Made by a program: the position numbers and the translations under genes
DNA from: Nostoc sp. KVJ3
GTDB lineage: Bacteria > Cyanobacteriota > Cyanobacteriia > Cyanobacteriales > Nostocaceae
Length of the DNA: 64,000 nt
NCBI RefSeq assembly: GCF_026127265.1
Contig: NZ_WWFG01000001.1
Location: 3,647,501-3,711,500, forward strand
Direction: 5' to 3'
Part shown: positions 1-9,042 of the stretch, piece by piece
Layout: each line of letters opens with the position of its first letter
Position numbering within the stretch: position 1 is the stretch's first letter
The notes under the pieces: generated by a model
The model's database searches: none
Told to the model about the DNA's origin: nothing
What the model saw: only the letters and a program-made list of their open reading frames with translations

Positions 1-1
1 T

Positions 2-682
2 CGTTCAGAAGAATTTATCCGCGTTCTCAAGGGTTTGTGGACTGAGGATGAGTTTCACTTTAAAGGCGACTTTTACCGCATTAACGGCGGTTGGGTGAAG
101 CCTAGACCAATTAATCAGAATCCACACCCAGAGATATTTCAAGGTGGTAACTCTAAAGCAGCGCGGCGCATGGCTGGCCGCGTTTCTGATTGGTATTTCA
201 TGAATGGTAACACCATAGAAGGTGTGCAAGAACAGATTGCAGAAGTGTCTGCATTAGCTCGTGATGAAGGACGCACAATTAAGTTTGGTTTGAATTCCTT
301 TATCATCGTGCGAGATACGGAAGCAGAAGCCCATGAAGTATTGCGCGATATTATTGCCCAAGCCGATGTAGAGGCCGTGAAAGGATTTGGTGAAGCAGTG
401 AAACAAGCGGGATCTTCTACTCGCGAACGTCAGGGAATGTGGGCAAATTCCAACTTTGAAGACTTAGTGCAGTATAACGATGGCTTCCGTTCTGGCTTGA
501 TTGGTACGGCTGAACAAGTCGCTGAAAAGATTCGCCAGTTCCATGAAGTCGGAGTTGATTTAATTCTCGGTGGCTTCTTGCACTACTCGGATGATTTACC
601 TGCATTTGGTAAGACAGTAATTCCGATTGTGCGCGAACTTAAAGCTAATCGTCGGCCAGCTGATGAGTTGGTTGGGGTGTAG
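2..682 (+). CDS. sfnG: SfnG-like FMNH2-dependent sulfone/sulfonate monooxygenase, C-terminal part (5' truncated by window)
   Basis: The frame is open from base 2, so the gene begins before the window; only about the last 226 residues are seen. The sequence has the look of the bacterial luciferase-like (LLM) flavin monooxygenases, with the stretch EIFQGGNSKAARRMAGRV and the LVQYNDGF and GTAEQVAEKI segments that I associate with SfnG, which cleaves dimethyl sulfone to methanesulfinate using FMNH2 and O2. A related assignment would be an SsuD-type alkanesulfonate monooxygenase. The next gene is an SfnB-like flavoprotein, as in known sulfone/sulfonate scavenging clusters, which supports a role in sulfur supply under sulfate limitation. 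The family is firm; the exact substrate is inference. Confidence 0.75.
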   Translation, partial: RSEEFIRVLKGLWTEDEFHFKGDFYRINGGWVKPRPINQNPHPEIFQGGNSKAARRMAGRVSDWYFMNGNTIEGVQEQIAEVSALARDEGRTIKFGLNSFIIVRDTEAEAHEVLRDIIAQADVEAVKGFGEAVKQAGSSTRERQGMWANSNFEDLVQYNDGFRSGLIGTAEQVAEKIRQFHEVGVDLILGGFLHYSDDLPAFGKTVIPIVRELKANRRPADELVGV

Positions 683-800
683 ATTAAGGGCATTGGGCAT
701 TGGAGTTGTGGTGTAGATTAACGTGAGTTCCACAATTCATATCGAGTTCGCCTAATTAGTCTAATCAAAAGACCACTAAGAGGTTTTACTACGCAAAACC

Positions 801-1166
801 GTCCCTCTCCGAGTCGGCTCCGGTGTATACACAAGTCTGAAATGGCTTACTAACCTGGGTTTTACCCCACCCTAACCCTCCCCGTATGTATTGGGGAGGG
901 AACTGGATTTAATGTTTCCCCCCTTTATAAGCTACGGTGTACACACAAGTCTGATCATCTTATCCACATCGTTTTGATCCCCCCTAACCCCCCTTAAAAA
1001 GGGGGGAACTAGAGTCAAAGTCCCCCAATTTATCGGGGGATTTAGGGGGATCAAGCCACATTTTGCACTCAGCACAGAGATGTGTGTACACCGTAGCCTT
1101 TATAAGGGGGGATTAAGGGGGGTAATCCGACTTATGTGTACACGTAGCTCCGAGTCGGAGAGGGAC
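801..1166. repeat. Nested inverted repeats (about 366 bp hairpin-like block)
   Basis: Three pairs of inverted arms are nested. The outer arms (about 801-841 and 1126-1166) share GTCCCTCTCCGA and a GTGTAYACACAAGTC-like core; the middle arms (about 917-955 and 1078-1113) share CTACGGTGTACACACA next to CCCCCCTTTATAA; the inner arms (977-1010 and 1021-1054) are C-rich and G-rich runs (GATCCCCCCTAA against its complement). The block lies between sfnG and the downstream sfnB and codes for nothing convincing. It looks like an insertion of a repeat element, or several inserted into one another. Confidence 0.6.
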
Positions 1167-1517
1167 AAACTTGAGCTTTAGTTCAAGGCAGGGAGAGGTC
1201 TCAAACGCGAATACTAGCGGTTAGTACACATCTCAAAATCTCTGATATGAATCGGTTTTTACGTCACAAAAATCGATTGCTCAACTCAAATCATTATTCA
1301 TATAAAAGGCTAGAGTTCAGTTCATTTGTTGTCGTTGATAGTGTTCGACAACAGTAAAATTCTCAACTGCTAGGTGTGCAATTTTGCTGTTCCACATTTT
1401 TTGAAGGCATGCATATATTAAGGCTTTTCAAGTAATTTAACTACACTACTCGGTTTGCATATATGTTTAGAAATACCATACAGATATCGCAAGCATTGTA
1501 TCAGACCTCAATTTGAA

Positions 1518-1568
1518 GGATGGCCATCTTGTCCATCACAAAATATTAGATGGGCAAGATGTCCATCC
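1518..1568. promoter_or_regulatory. Stem-loop about 100 bp upstream of sfnB
   Basis: Two 20-nt arms at 1518-1537 and 1549-1568 are reverse complements at 18 of 20 positions (GGATGGCCATCTTGTCCATC against its partner) with an 11-nt loop. The position upstream of the SfnB-like gene, past the repeat block, suggests an operator or an mRNA leader structure. No function is demonstrated by sequence alone. The rest of 1167-1665 is AT-rich and shows no gene I would support. Confidence 0.4.
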
Positions 1569-1665
1569 CTCAAAATGGGATGTGCCGATCAAAATACAAA
1601 TATTTTGCGTTGTCTCATAGTAGTGGCGATTATGAGTCACTCAATCACAATCAAGGAGTTTTACC

Positions 1666-2874
1666 ATGACATCAGTAATTAATACTGAACAGAAGGCGCA
1701 TATTATTCGGGATGACAAAGAAGCGATCGCGATCGCTCACGAATTAGCAGCTGAGTTTGCCAAGGGAGACTCAGAACGCGATCAAACTCGGCGTTTACCT
1801 GCTGAAGAGGTAGAAAAGTTCTCCCAAAGCGGATTGTGGGGGATTACAGTCCCTAAAGAGTATGGTGGGGCTTTTGTATCAAGTGCAACCCTTGCAGAAG
1901 TAATTAAAATTATCTCCGAAGCCGATTCCAGCCTCGGTCAAATTCCCCAAAACCACCTCTATATGGTGGAAGCAGTTCGCTTGGATGGCACCGAACAGCA
2001 GAAAAAGTTCTTCTTTGATTTGGTTTTACAAGGTAAACGCTTTGGTAACGCCTTCTCGGAAGTTGGTACTAAGTCTGTCACTGATGTCCAGACAAAGTTA
2101 CAACCAGATGGTTCTGACTTCGTACTTAATGGACGCAAATACTACTCTGCTGGGGCACTCTTGGCACATTGGGTTCCCGTCATTGCTAGCAATCCAGATG
2201 GTAAAACAGTGGTGGCATTTGTCGAAAGAGATGCCCCAGGATTAACCCTACTTGATGACTGGACAAGCTTCGGACAGCGTACCACTGCTAGCGGCACTAC
2301 CATTATTGAAAATGTGAAAGTTAAGGCAGAACACGTCATACCGCACTACTTAGCCTTTGAAAGGGCTACACCAATGGGTGCGATCGCGCAAATCATCCAA
2401 GCCGCCGTAGATGTGGGGATTGCCAAAGCCGCAGTCCGTGACACCATCCACTTTGTCCGCAAATATACTCGCCCTTGGGTTGACAGCAATTTAGAAAAAG
2501 GCTACGAAGACCCCCTGACACTATACAACTTAGGCAACGTGCAAATCCAAGTTCACGCTTCTGAAGCATTGCTACGTCGTGCAGGTGAATTTCTCGACAT
2601 CGCCAACGAGTCAGGTTTAGAAGAACCCAAGGTAGTTGAAGCATCGATCGCAGTTGCTGAAGCCAAAGCATTAGCCACCGAAGCAGCAATTCTAGCTACC
2701 AACAAGTTGTTTGAACTAGCAGGTACTAAGTCCACATTGGAGGAATTCAACTACAATCGCCACTGGCGAAATGCCCGCGCCCACACACTCCACGATCCCG
2801 TGCGTTGGAAATATTACGCTGTTGGCAACTACTTCCTCAATGGCGTTTACCCCCCGCGCCATCCTTGGCTGTAA
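1666..2874 (+). CDS. sfnB: SfnB/DszC-like acyl-CoA dehydrogenase-family flavoprotein
   Basis: A 402-residue protein of the acyl-CoA dehydrogenase fold, the length usual for SfnB and DszC. The N-terminal helical domain is followed by the beta domain (GRKYYSAGALLAHWVPVIA around residue 155, then TSFGQRTTASGTT around 201) and the C-terminal helical bundle ending HDPVRWKYYAVGNYFL. Members oxidise small organosulfur compounds or related substrates with reduced flavin rather than dehydrogenating acyl-CoA; that is family knowledge, not visible here. The ATG has a strong site, AAGGAG, 7 nt upstream. It follows the SfnG-like gene and has a paralogue at 6874-8058, so a role in sulfur scavenging is likely. 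Confidence 0.85.
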   Translation: MTSVINTEQKAHIIRDDKEAIAIAHELAAEFAKGDSERDQTRRLPAEEVEKFSQSGLWGITVPKEYGGAFVSSATLAEVIKIISEADSSLGQIPQNHLYMVEAVRLDGTEQQKKFFFDLVLQGKRFGNAFSEVGTKSVTDVQTKLQPDGSDFVLNGRKYYSAGALLAHWVPVIASNPDGKTVVAFVERDAPGLTLLDDWTSFGQRTTASGTTIIENVKVKAEHVIPHYLAFERATPMGAIAQIIQAAVDVGIAKAAVRDTIHFVRKYTRPWVDSNLEKGYEDPLTLYNLGNVQIQVHASEALLRRAGEFLDIANESGLEEPKVVEASIAVAEAKALATEAAILATNKLFELAGTKSTLEEFNYNRHWRNARAHTLHDPVRWKYYAVGNYFLNGVYPPRHPWL

Positions 2875-3276
2875 TTGCCGAATTCTCTACTGGGGTGAAG
2901 CTGCACCAAATTTCCTTTACTTCTTATTTCTTTCTTTGTGCCCTTTGCGTCCTTTGCGGTTCGTTCCTCATATAGTTCGGCGCACCCTCATGCAGAACTG
3001 GTATAACATTTACCAGAATGCTCCCAATACGCTTGCGTTAAGGTTAGCAGTCTTTCTAAAAGTCATTTTTTTTTAACGAACCACAGAGGCAAGGCAGCGC
3101 GGTCTTGGGGAGCCAGTGCGGTCTTGGGGTCTCCCCAAGTGGAGCATCTGGCGTGGTTTCCCCCATGAGCGACTGCCGCGCAGAGAACGCAGAGAGAAGA
3201 AAGAGAAGGAAAATTTTTTTAAACAAGCGTATTGTGCTTTACCCCTAATAAATCCAACATTATTTAAGTTGATACT
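2875..3276. other. Intergenic region with dispersed repeat
   Basis: No gene is supported in this gap. It holds a purine/pyrimidine-skewed stretch of the common cyanobacterial type (CTTTGCGTCCTTTGCGG around 2943-2960) and the left copy of a 111-bp inverted repeat described separately (3075-3185). Confidence 0.5.
3075..3185 (+). repeat. Left copy of 111-bp inverted repeat flanking the 3277-4329 gene
   Basis: Starts AACGAACCACAGAGGCAAGG and runs through GTCTTGGGGAGCC, AAGTGGAGCATCTGG and CCCATGAGCGACT. The reverse complement of 4400-4510 matches it with about three substitutions. Parts of it (ACCACAGAG...CGCAGAGAACG) belong to a dispersed intergenic repeat also visible near 33040-33080. Confidence 0.85.
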
Positions 3277-4329
3277 ATGAGCGTTGCAAACCCAACCCAG
3301 AGGCGGAGTCTTTGGAAAAACCAGCCATTTAAGGGACTGCTTTTTATTGCTGTAATTGCTGTTATTAGCTATATTTTTGAACTCATCTTTGGTCAAATTA
3401 TTCAGCTAAATGTGGGAACAAAATTGACCTATATCACAATATGCTTTGTCTGGTGGTGGCATCTAGGTTTTTCCCTTAACGGCTATCCAGGTTCCCGCTT
3501 TTCCTCTACCCGATTTGGACGAGGAACAGTGAATTTAGCAATCCTGTTGGCGCTAGTTTACATAACTGGAGAAGCCTGGAAATTTATCTTTGCAAAAGCA
3601 ACTTTTGTTGATACACCTATTGGCTTATGGGGACAAACAGCAATCATCACAGCTGCTGCCAGTTTGTTCTTCTTTGACAACACAATTGTCACCACCGAGG
3701 AAGTACGTAACTGGCATCCAGTGAGCGGTTTTCTCAATATATTTTTTGCCATCTTCTTTATTGCTCCTGCACTTACCTTTTTGCCAGCAATGTGGGGACT
3801 GCAACCTTTTTATATCCCTTGGTACTGGTATCCTTGTTCTACAGTGTTTGGTAGTTTTTTTGAACGTTGGCCTTTAAACAAATTGGAACTACCGCAGCCA
3901 CGTTTAGGGTTACTCCATGCAGGTGTTGTTTTATTACTGACTCTGATTACAGAATTATTCCTCAAACAGCTAGGAATGGATTTGTTTAAAACAACAACAG
4001 GCCCAACCTTTGCAGCAATTTGGACAACAGTTGGTTTAGGCTTTGTTTGGCAATTCAATATGTGGCCTTTTACAGATTTACCACAGCCGACAAAAGGTAT
4101 AGTTGCATCTGTTGCTAGTTTAATAATTTCGGTCTTATTGTATCTGGTAACAGTATCTCTGGTAGGTCAAGAAAATATTATCCAAGGACTTTATTGGTGG
4201 TTTAATATCCTTTGGGTTCAAGTATTCTTAATGGCTCCTGGATTATACGATGGAATTAGCCTTTGGCAAGATGTACCGCCAATAGTTGAAGAGCAGCAAC
4301 CCCTCAGCTTGAATCGTGAAGGACGCTAA
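3277..4329 (+). CDS. Orphan multi-pass membrane protein
   Basis: I do not recognise this 350-residue protein. It is strongly hydrophobic, with roughly eight to ten possible membrane segments (for example around residues 25-45, 47-62, 86-105, 117-135, 151-170, 203-222, 237-255, 271-292 and 300-320) and short polar loops rich in Trp and Pro (GLQPFYIPWYWYPCSTVFG, FNMWPFTDLPQPTKG). There are no visible nucleotide-binding or redox motifs. The start ATG at 3277 has no clear ribosome binding site. Near-identical 111-bp inverted repeats lie about 90 bp before and 70 bp after it. It sits between sulfur-acquisition and porin genes, so transport is a possibility but unproven. Confidence 0.75.
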   Translation: MSVANPTQRRSLWKNQPFKGLLFIAVIAVISYIFELIFGQIIQLNVGTKLTYITICFVWWWHLGFSLNGYPGSRFSSTRFGRGTVNLAILLALVYITGEAWKFIFAKATFVDTPIGLWGQTAIITAAASLFFFDNTIVTTEEVRNWHPVSGFLNIFFAIFFIAPALTFLPAMWGLQPFYIPWYWYPCSTVFGSFFERWPLNKLELPQPRLGLLHAGVVLLLTLITELFLKQLGMDLFKTTTGPTFAAIWTTVGLGFVWQFNMWPFTDLPQPTKGIVASVASLIISVLLYLVTVSLVGQENIIQGLYWWFNILWVQVFLMAPGLYDGISLWQDVPPIVEEQQPLSLNREGR

Positions 4330-4399
4330 AATAATTAGTAATTAGTAATTAGTTTACGACTTACGCAAAAACCCTCTGAAACTCTCATTTCTCCGTGAA

Positions 4400-4510
4400 C
4401 TCTGCGCGGTAGTCGCTCATGGGGGAAACCACGCCAGATGCTCCACTTGGGGAGACCCCAAGACCGCACTGGCTCCCCAAGACTGCGCTGCCTTGTCTCT
4501 GTGGTTCGTT
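4400..4510 (-). repeat. Right copy of 111-bp inverted repeat
   Basis: Reverse complement of 3075-3185 with about three substitutions. Just outside it, at 4358-4370, is GACTTACGCAAAA, the terminal motif of the small palindromic elements at 33012-33102 and 47328-47418, suggesting the repeat is itself composite. Confidence 0.85.
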
Positions 4511-4604
4511 TTCTCTTATTCGTACGAAGCAAGTGGCGTTTGAAGAACGAAACCCAACATTTTCATTGATTTGTTGGGTTTCACTTCGTTCTTCCTGAGA
4601 TTAT

Positions 4605-6227
4605 CTAAAAGGTGAAGGTTGTTCTTACAGTGCCAATTACCGCATCTTGATTGTCATTATTTTGACCAGGAGCCGTTATCCAAATAACGCCGGGGGTGAT
4701 GGCAATATTATCTGTAAGTTGATACTTGTAAAAGCCTTCAATATGTAAGGATAAATCGTTTGCAGGTGCTGGATTTCCACCCCGATATGGTTCTGCACCT
4801 ACAAGAACGCCACCAAGGTTGCCTTGTTTACCTAAATCTGGGAATGCCAATCCCAAAGCATAGTACCAAATCTCTGCACTACCACTACCAGCCAAATTTT
4901 TGGCGTTAGTGTAGCCAAAGAAGCCATTGACTGCAACTTTAGAACTGAATTTGTAAAAAGCTTCTGCTCCATAAGAGTTTGTAATTACTTCATCAAAAGG
5001 AGTGTTGGCTTGTGCAGTTCCGACGATCGCTCCACCACTACCAATATCAAATATCGCTCCCCGATTTTGATAGGCATTTACATAAGTCAAACCAATGCCA
5101 GAGTTTTTGTTAGGGTTCCATGCTATTTGTGCGATCGCGCCATATTGACCATTAAATAGGCCGCTCCCTACTTGAGGACTGGCATGATCTCCTGCTAAAT
5201 AACCCAAGCTCAATACTACTTTCTCACTGAGTTTGTAATTGATTCCAGCACCAGCACCACCACCAATTCTATAGATAGGGCTAGACGAAGCAAATTCTGT
5301 CAGAGCGCGACCGCCTCCCGTGGCACTATCTAAATAGGGACTGAGAGTAGGAATAAAATCAAAAAATACTCCGTTTACTGCTCCTACATAAGCTTCTATT
5401 TTGTCTCCAATCGGGAAGTAATAGGCGAGCCAATCGAGAAAATCACTGTTGTTGGCTGGAGAAAGATTAAAGGTTTGAAGTCCTTCGGCTGTACCATTTG
5501 GCAATCTCAAAGTAGTGGCATTTCCACCAGTTAAACGGACGTTCAGAGTGTCTCTACCTGTAAAACTACTTTTGAAAACGAGGCGGACTCTATCTTGAAA
5601 AACTGTGTTGCTATTATTAACAGAGCCACTGAAGGCATTTGTGATGGCGAAAATTGCTTCCGCAGACAGTTTTGTAGTTGTTGAAAACTGATGTGCTTCG
5701 AGTTCAGCAGTGCGAGATTCTAAACTATCAACGCGACCCCGTAGAGTTGATAGTTCAGCAGTAAATTCTTCTTGCAGCCTTTTTACAGTAGTTAAATCTT
5801 CTTTGCTAACTAAGTCAGATGTAGCTGTTGCAATTAGCTCGTTAATCCGAGATAAACAAGCATTTAAACCTGCTGCAAATTCATAGCGAGTTATGGCGCG
5901 GTTTCCCCGATAAGTACTATTTGGATACCCCGCAATACATCCATAACGCTCAACTAAAGACTGGAGCGCTTGAAAAGCCCAATCAGTTGGCTGCACATCT
6001 GAAAACTGTGATACAGATGTTACCTGAGACATACTGTTTGTCTGTGGAACGCTTGCATCACTATTGATTGCGGGAATTTTAGGCGTTTGTGCGATCGCAG
6101 TTGGTATATTTGTTTGAGTCCCAGCCACTAAATTACTGTCTTCAGCATAAGCTGATGTGCTGCCTAGCAAAGTAGCTCCCACAATCATCGATTCCATGAA
6201 TAAATTATGAAATGAACGATTGAACAT
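4605..6227 (-). CDS. SLH-domain outer-membrane porin (iron-uptake porin / OprB type)
   Basis: A 540-residue cyanobacterial porin. The chosen ATG (6227) follows AGGAG by 8 nt; an in-frame GTG three codons upstream overlaps that site and is less likely. A signal peptide ends near STSAYAEDS. An SLH domain follows (FSDVQPTDWAFQALQSL, then YRGNRAITRYEFAAGLNACL), which binds the cell wall, then a coiled-coil (KEDLTTVKRLQEEF to SRTAELEAHQ) that spans the periplasm, and a beta-rich barrel ending in Phe (RTTFTF). Such porins pass inorganic ions or small solutes; iron uptake is proposed for relatives. It is divergent from the SfnB-like gene at 6874. Confidence 0.88.
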   Translation of the reverse strand: MFNRSFHNLFMESMIVGATLLGSTSAYAEDSNLVAGTQTNIPTAIAQTPKIPAINSDASVPQTNSMSQVTSVSQFSDVQPTDWAFQALQSLVERYGCIAGYPNSTYRGNRAITRYEFAAGLNACLSRINELIATATSDLVSKEDLTTVKRLQEEFTAELSTLRGRVDSLESRTAELEAHQFSTTTKLSAEAIFAITNAFSGSVNNSNTVFQDRVRLVFKSSFTGRDTLNVRLTGGNATTLRLPNGTAEGLQTFNLSPANNSDFLDWLAYYFPIGDKIEAYVGAVNGVFFDFIPTLSPYLDSATGGGRALTEFASSSPIYRIGGGAGAGINYKLSEKVVLSLGYLAGDHASPQVGSGLFNGQYGAIAQIAWNPNKNSGIGLTYVNAYQNRGAIFDIGSGGAIVGTAQANTPFDEVITNSYGAEAFYKFSSKVAVNGFFGYTNAKNLAGSGSAEIWYYALGLAFPDLGKQGNLGGVLVGAEPYRGGNPAPANDLSLHIEGFYKYQLTDNIAITPGVIWITAPGQNNDNQDAVIGTVRTTFTF

Positions 6228-6873
6228 TTCTATCACTCCTCACATTTTTGGTTTGAAAGATTTAGTACAAGTCATCAGACATTTCAGTGGCTTGCCAAGC
6301 TAAAAGATTATGGCTAGCTCTGAAAAAGTTGAATTGTTCTGATACTCGAAAATTTTCACTAATATCGTTAAACTTCCAGATATATCAGTGAATATCTGGC
6401 ATTCTAATCCGCATATTTCAGTGGAGAAAAGACTTTTTTTCACAGATATCTAATCCCTATATAAGCTGGTCTATTTGCTAAGGGAATATTTATCTGTAAA
6501 AATATTTAAATTTAGACAAAAATCAGATTTTTTGTTGCCATTAGTAACTATCTACTGTTTACTTATCTAGTTAAAGTAGATTAGCAGATTCAACTTATTA
6601 ATATTGCATATATACTCTGGGAAAACAAGTACATTAGAATAATTTTTTTAATTTACTTGCTTTCTATTTGACTCGGAAGCAAGTATTTTTTATCCTGTAC
6701 TCAAAACCTATAAAATTAGCAAAATTAGTTTAATTTGGACTTGCTTTCTTAGTTATAGTATGCAATTATATCTATATAGTACGGTAGTTTTATCAAAACG
6801 CTGTAGATTAAAAATTTTCCAGCCAAATTTATAGTTGCTCCTCACAGAGGGTTAGCAGGAGAAGTTGCAAGAT
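6228..6873. promoter_or_regulatory. Divergent AT-rich promoter region with palindrome
   Basis: This 646-bp gap separates the minus-strand porin from the plus-strand SfnB-like gene and probably carries both promoters. An 8-bp inverted repeat, CCAGATAT at 6376-6383 with ATATCTGG at 6392-6399, is the clearest operator candidate. No gene is supported here. Confidence 0.4.
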
Positions 6874-8058
6874 ATGCAATTAATAGAAACGAAAGAATCT
6901 CAAAATTATTTGGATATAGCTAAGTCTTTAGCAGAGGAATTTGCCCAGACTGCTGTAGAGCGAGATGCCCAAGGGGGAACACCAAAACATGAACGCGATC
7001 GCTTGCGCCAAAGCAACTTATTAGAACTTATTATACCTACAGAGTACGGAGGGTTAGGGCAAAACTGGATTACTGTTCTGCAAATTACCCGCGAGTTTGC
7101 CAAAGTTGATAGTTCCATTGCTCACGTCTTTTCTTATCATCATTTAGGTGTAGTTATTCCTCATATCTTTGGTTCGGCAGAACAAAAACAGCGATATTAT
7201 TCAGAAACTATTGACAACAATTGGTTCTGGTGCAATGCCCTCAATCCATTAGATAAAAGAACTACTCTCATACCCGAAAATGATTATTTCCGTCTCAACG
7301 GGATTAAAAGCTTTTGCTCTGGCTCTCAAGACTCGGATATATTGCCGATTTCTGCCACTAATCAAGAAACTGGGGAATTGAGTATTTTGGCAATTCCCAC
7401 CCAACGGCAAGGCGTTACAGTACATCATGATTGGAATAATATCGGGCAACGCCAAACAGATAGCGGTAGTGTTACATTTGAAAATGTATTGGTATATCCT
7501 GAAGAAATTCTTGGTAGTAGAGACAAAGCAAGTCAACCCTTCAGCACTATTCGCGCCTGTTTAACTCAATTGAATCTTGCTAATATCTACCTGGGAATTG
7601 CACAGGGAGCATTTGAAGCTGCTAAAACATATACTTCCACTAATACCAAACCTTGGTTGACATCTGGTGTCGAGAGTGCAACCCAAGATCCTTACATCCT
7701 TCAGCACTATGGCAAAATCTGGGTTGATCTCCAAGCAGCCGTGTATCTAACTGAACAGGCGGGAGTATTACTACAAGCAGCTTGGGAGCAAGAATGGTCA
7801 CTTACCGCCGAACAACGGGGAGAATGTGCGCTTTTGGTTGCTAGTGCCAAAGTTTTCGCCACTAGAGTCGGTTTAGACATTACCAACCGCATCTTTGAAG
7901 TTATGGGCGCACGCGCTACTAGTGCCAAATATGGCTTTGATCGTTATTGGCGTAATCTCCGCACGTTCACTCTGCACGATCCAGTAGATTACAAAATCCA
8001 AGATATAGGAAAGTGGGCGTTAAATAATGAACTGCCAAAACCCAACTTTTATTCATAG
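6874..8058 (+). CDS. Second SfnB/DszC-like acyl-CoA dehydrogenase-family flavoprotein
   Basis: A 394-residue paralogue of the protein at 1666-2874 with the same domain order: helical N-terminus, beta domain (GIKSFCSGSQDSDILP around residue 141; WNNIGQRQTDSGSV around 188) and helical C-terminus with YGFDRYWRNLRTFTLHDP. I start it at ATG 6874 with AGGAG 12 nt upstream; a TTG at 6865 would add three residues and sits only 3 nt from that site, so the start is uncertain. The family uses reduced flavin to oxygenate sulfur or nitrogen compounds such as dibenzothiophene; the substrate here cannot be told. It stands alone, followed by a long non-coding stretch. Confidence 0.83.
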   Translation: MQLIETKESQNYLDIAKSLAEEFAQTAVERDAQGGTPKHERDRLRQSNLLELIIPTEYGGLGQNWITVLQITREFAKVDSSIAHVFSYHHLGVVIPHIFGSAEQKQRYYSETIDNNWFWCNALNPLDKRTTLIPENDYFRLNGIKSFCSGSQDSDILPISATNQETGELSILAIPTQRQGVTVHHDWNNIGQRQTDSGSVTFENVLVYPEEILGSRDKASQPFSTIRACLTQLNLANIYLGIAQGAFEAAKTYTSTNTKPWLTSGVESATQDPYILQHYGKIWVDLQAAVYLTEQAGVLLQAAWEQEWSLTAEQRGECALLVASAKVFATRVGLDITNRIFEVMGARATSAKYGFDRYWRNLRTFTLHDPVDYKIQDIGKWALNNELPKPNFYS

Positions 8059-8365
8059 TAATTCTTTCATCTAAAGACCTATTACATAAATCAAAAATAC
8101 AGAAATTATTTGTTAAGCGTAGGTAGGGAGTAGGGAAGAAGCCTTTTTAAGTTGCACTGAGTTTTTTCAGGAAGGCATACCCGCAGAACCTTTAGAAGCG
8201 ATCGCCCCCAGTGATTCGCCCAGGTGGAAGCAATTTTATCAGTGCGTAGACGCTTCGTCTTGTCGCAGACATCGCTTGCCCTAACCCAGAACCACCAGTG
8301 CTAAGAGAGCGATCGCTATTCACTCAATAAAAACCTTTTTCCAAGTTACAGCAGGTTAATTAGCA
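8059..8365. other. Intergenic region with a dispersed repeat
   Basis: No gene is supported. Bases around 8117-8170 (GTAGGTAGGGAGTAGGGAAG then TGAGTTTTTTC) recur almost unchanged at about 62274-62330, upstream of the DUF421 gene, so this is a dispersed intergenic repeat. Confidence 0.45.
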
Positions 8366-8625
8366 GTTTTCATCCTCACAAGGGGAAGTAGATTGAAAAC
8401 AAACCAAAGCCTTTCATTATATTTTCCTGAGCATTTGTTTTAATCCCCTTAAAGGGATTAAAAAGTATAACAAGGCGATTAGCTAACAAGATTAGTAAAT
8501 GAACTACTAATCTCTATGATGATAATCCTTAATCCCCTTGCGGGGAAGTATTGAAACTAATAATTTAAATGCTCACAATACACGAGAGCGTGAGTTTCAA
8601 TTCCCTTGCGAGAAAGTATTTTTAT
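8366..8625 (-). CRISPR. Decayed CRISPR relic, four degenerate repeat units
   Basis: Four repeat-like units lie at 8366-8400, 8437-8471, about 8526-8557 and about 8594-8625. The gaps are 36, about 54 and 36 nt, close to spacer lengths. Read on the minus strand, the first two have the architecture of the main array repeat: 15 nt, a 4-bp stem, a 4-nt loop and an 8-nt end (ATGAAAAC and ATTAAAAC). The third and fourth are variants of another repeat with CCCC-GCAA-GGGG and ATTGAAAC ends. The units differ from each other, so this is probably no longer maintained. It sits upstream of the III-D operon. Confidence 0.6.
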
Positions 8626-9042
8626 TAGTTTTCCCTACTATGATATCATAATATCTCTAATTTTTGTTTTTCCGTAGTATTCAACGAAATATTTCATTTA
8701 GAACAACACAAAAAAAGTCTTGTCGCCTATAATTTATCAATACTGATAACTTCAGTAATCTAAATTGCTTCCTAATCCGCCTTGTGCTTTAGTTATACAG
8801 CTCAGAGCTTTTAGTTCTCCAAGAAGGACTTTGGCTATCAGCCAGGGATTTGATTTTATGGCAGTTATTGGATCTAGTGTAAGTTTTCAGTAAGTAACTC
8901 TTTTGTTTGGAGAATACTATGATTCGTTAAAATGTATTATTGACGACAAATAAAGGCATAGATCCCCTAGGTTCTATCCTAACTAAAATTTAACTGCTCA
9001 GAGATACGCGAGATTTGTGAAGTTTAATTAAGGAATAAAGTC
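8626..9042. other. Intergenic region before the III-D locus
   Basis: AT-rich, with no gene or clear repeat that I can support. It may carry the promoter for the small ORF at 9043. Confidence 0.35.

Noticed and set aside
1455..1682. 75-codon frame upstream of sfnB
   Set aside because: It spans the stem-loop region, has no ribosome site and overlaps the sfnB start.
2393..2750. Minus-strand frames within sfnB
   Set aside because: They are antisense shadows of the well-supported gene.
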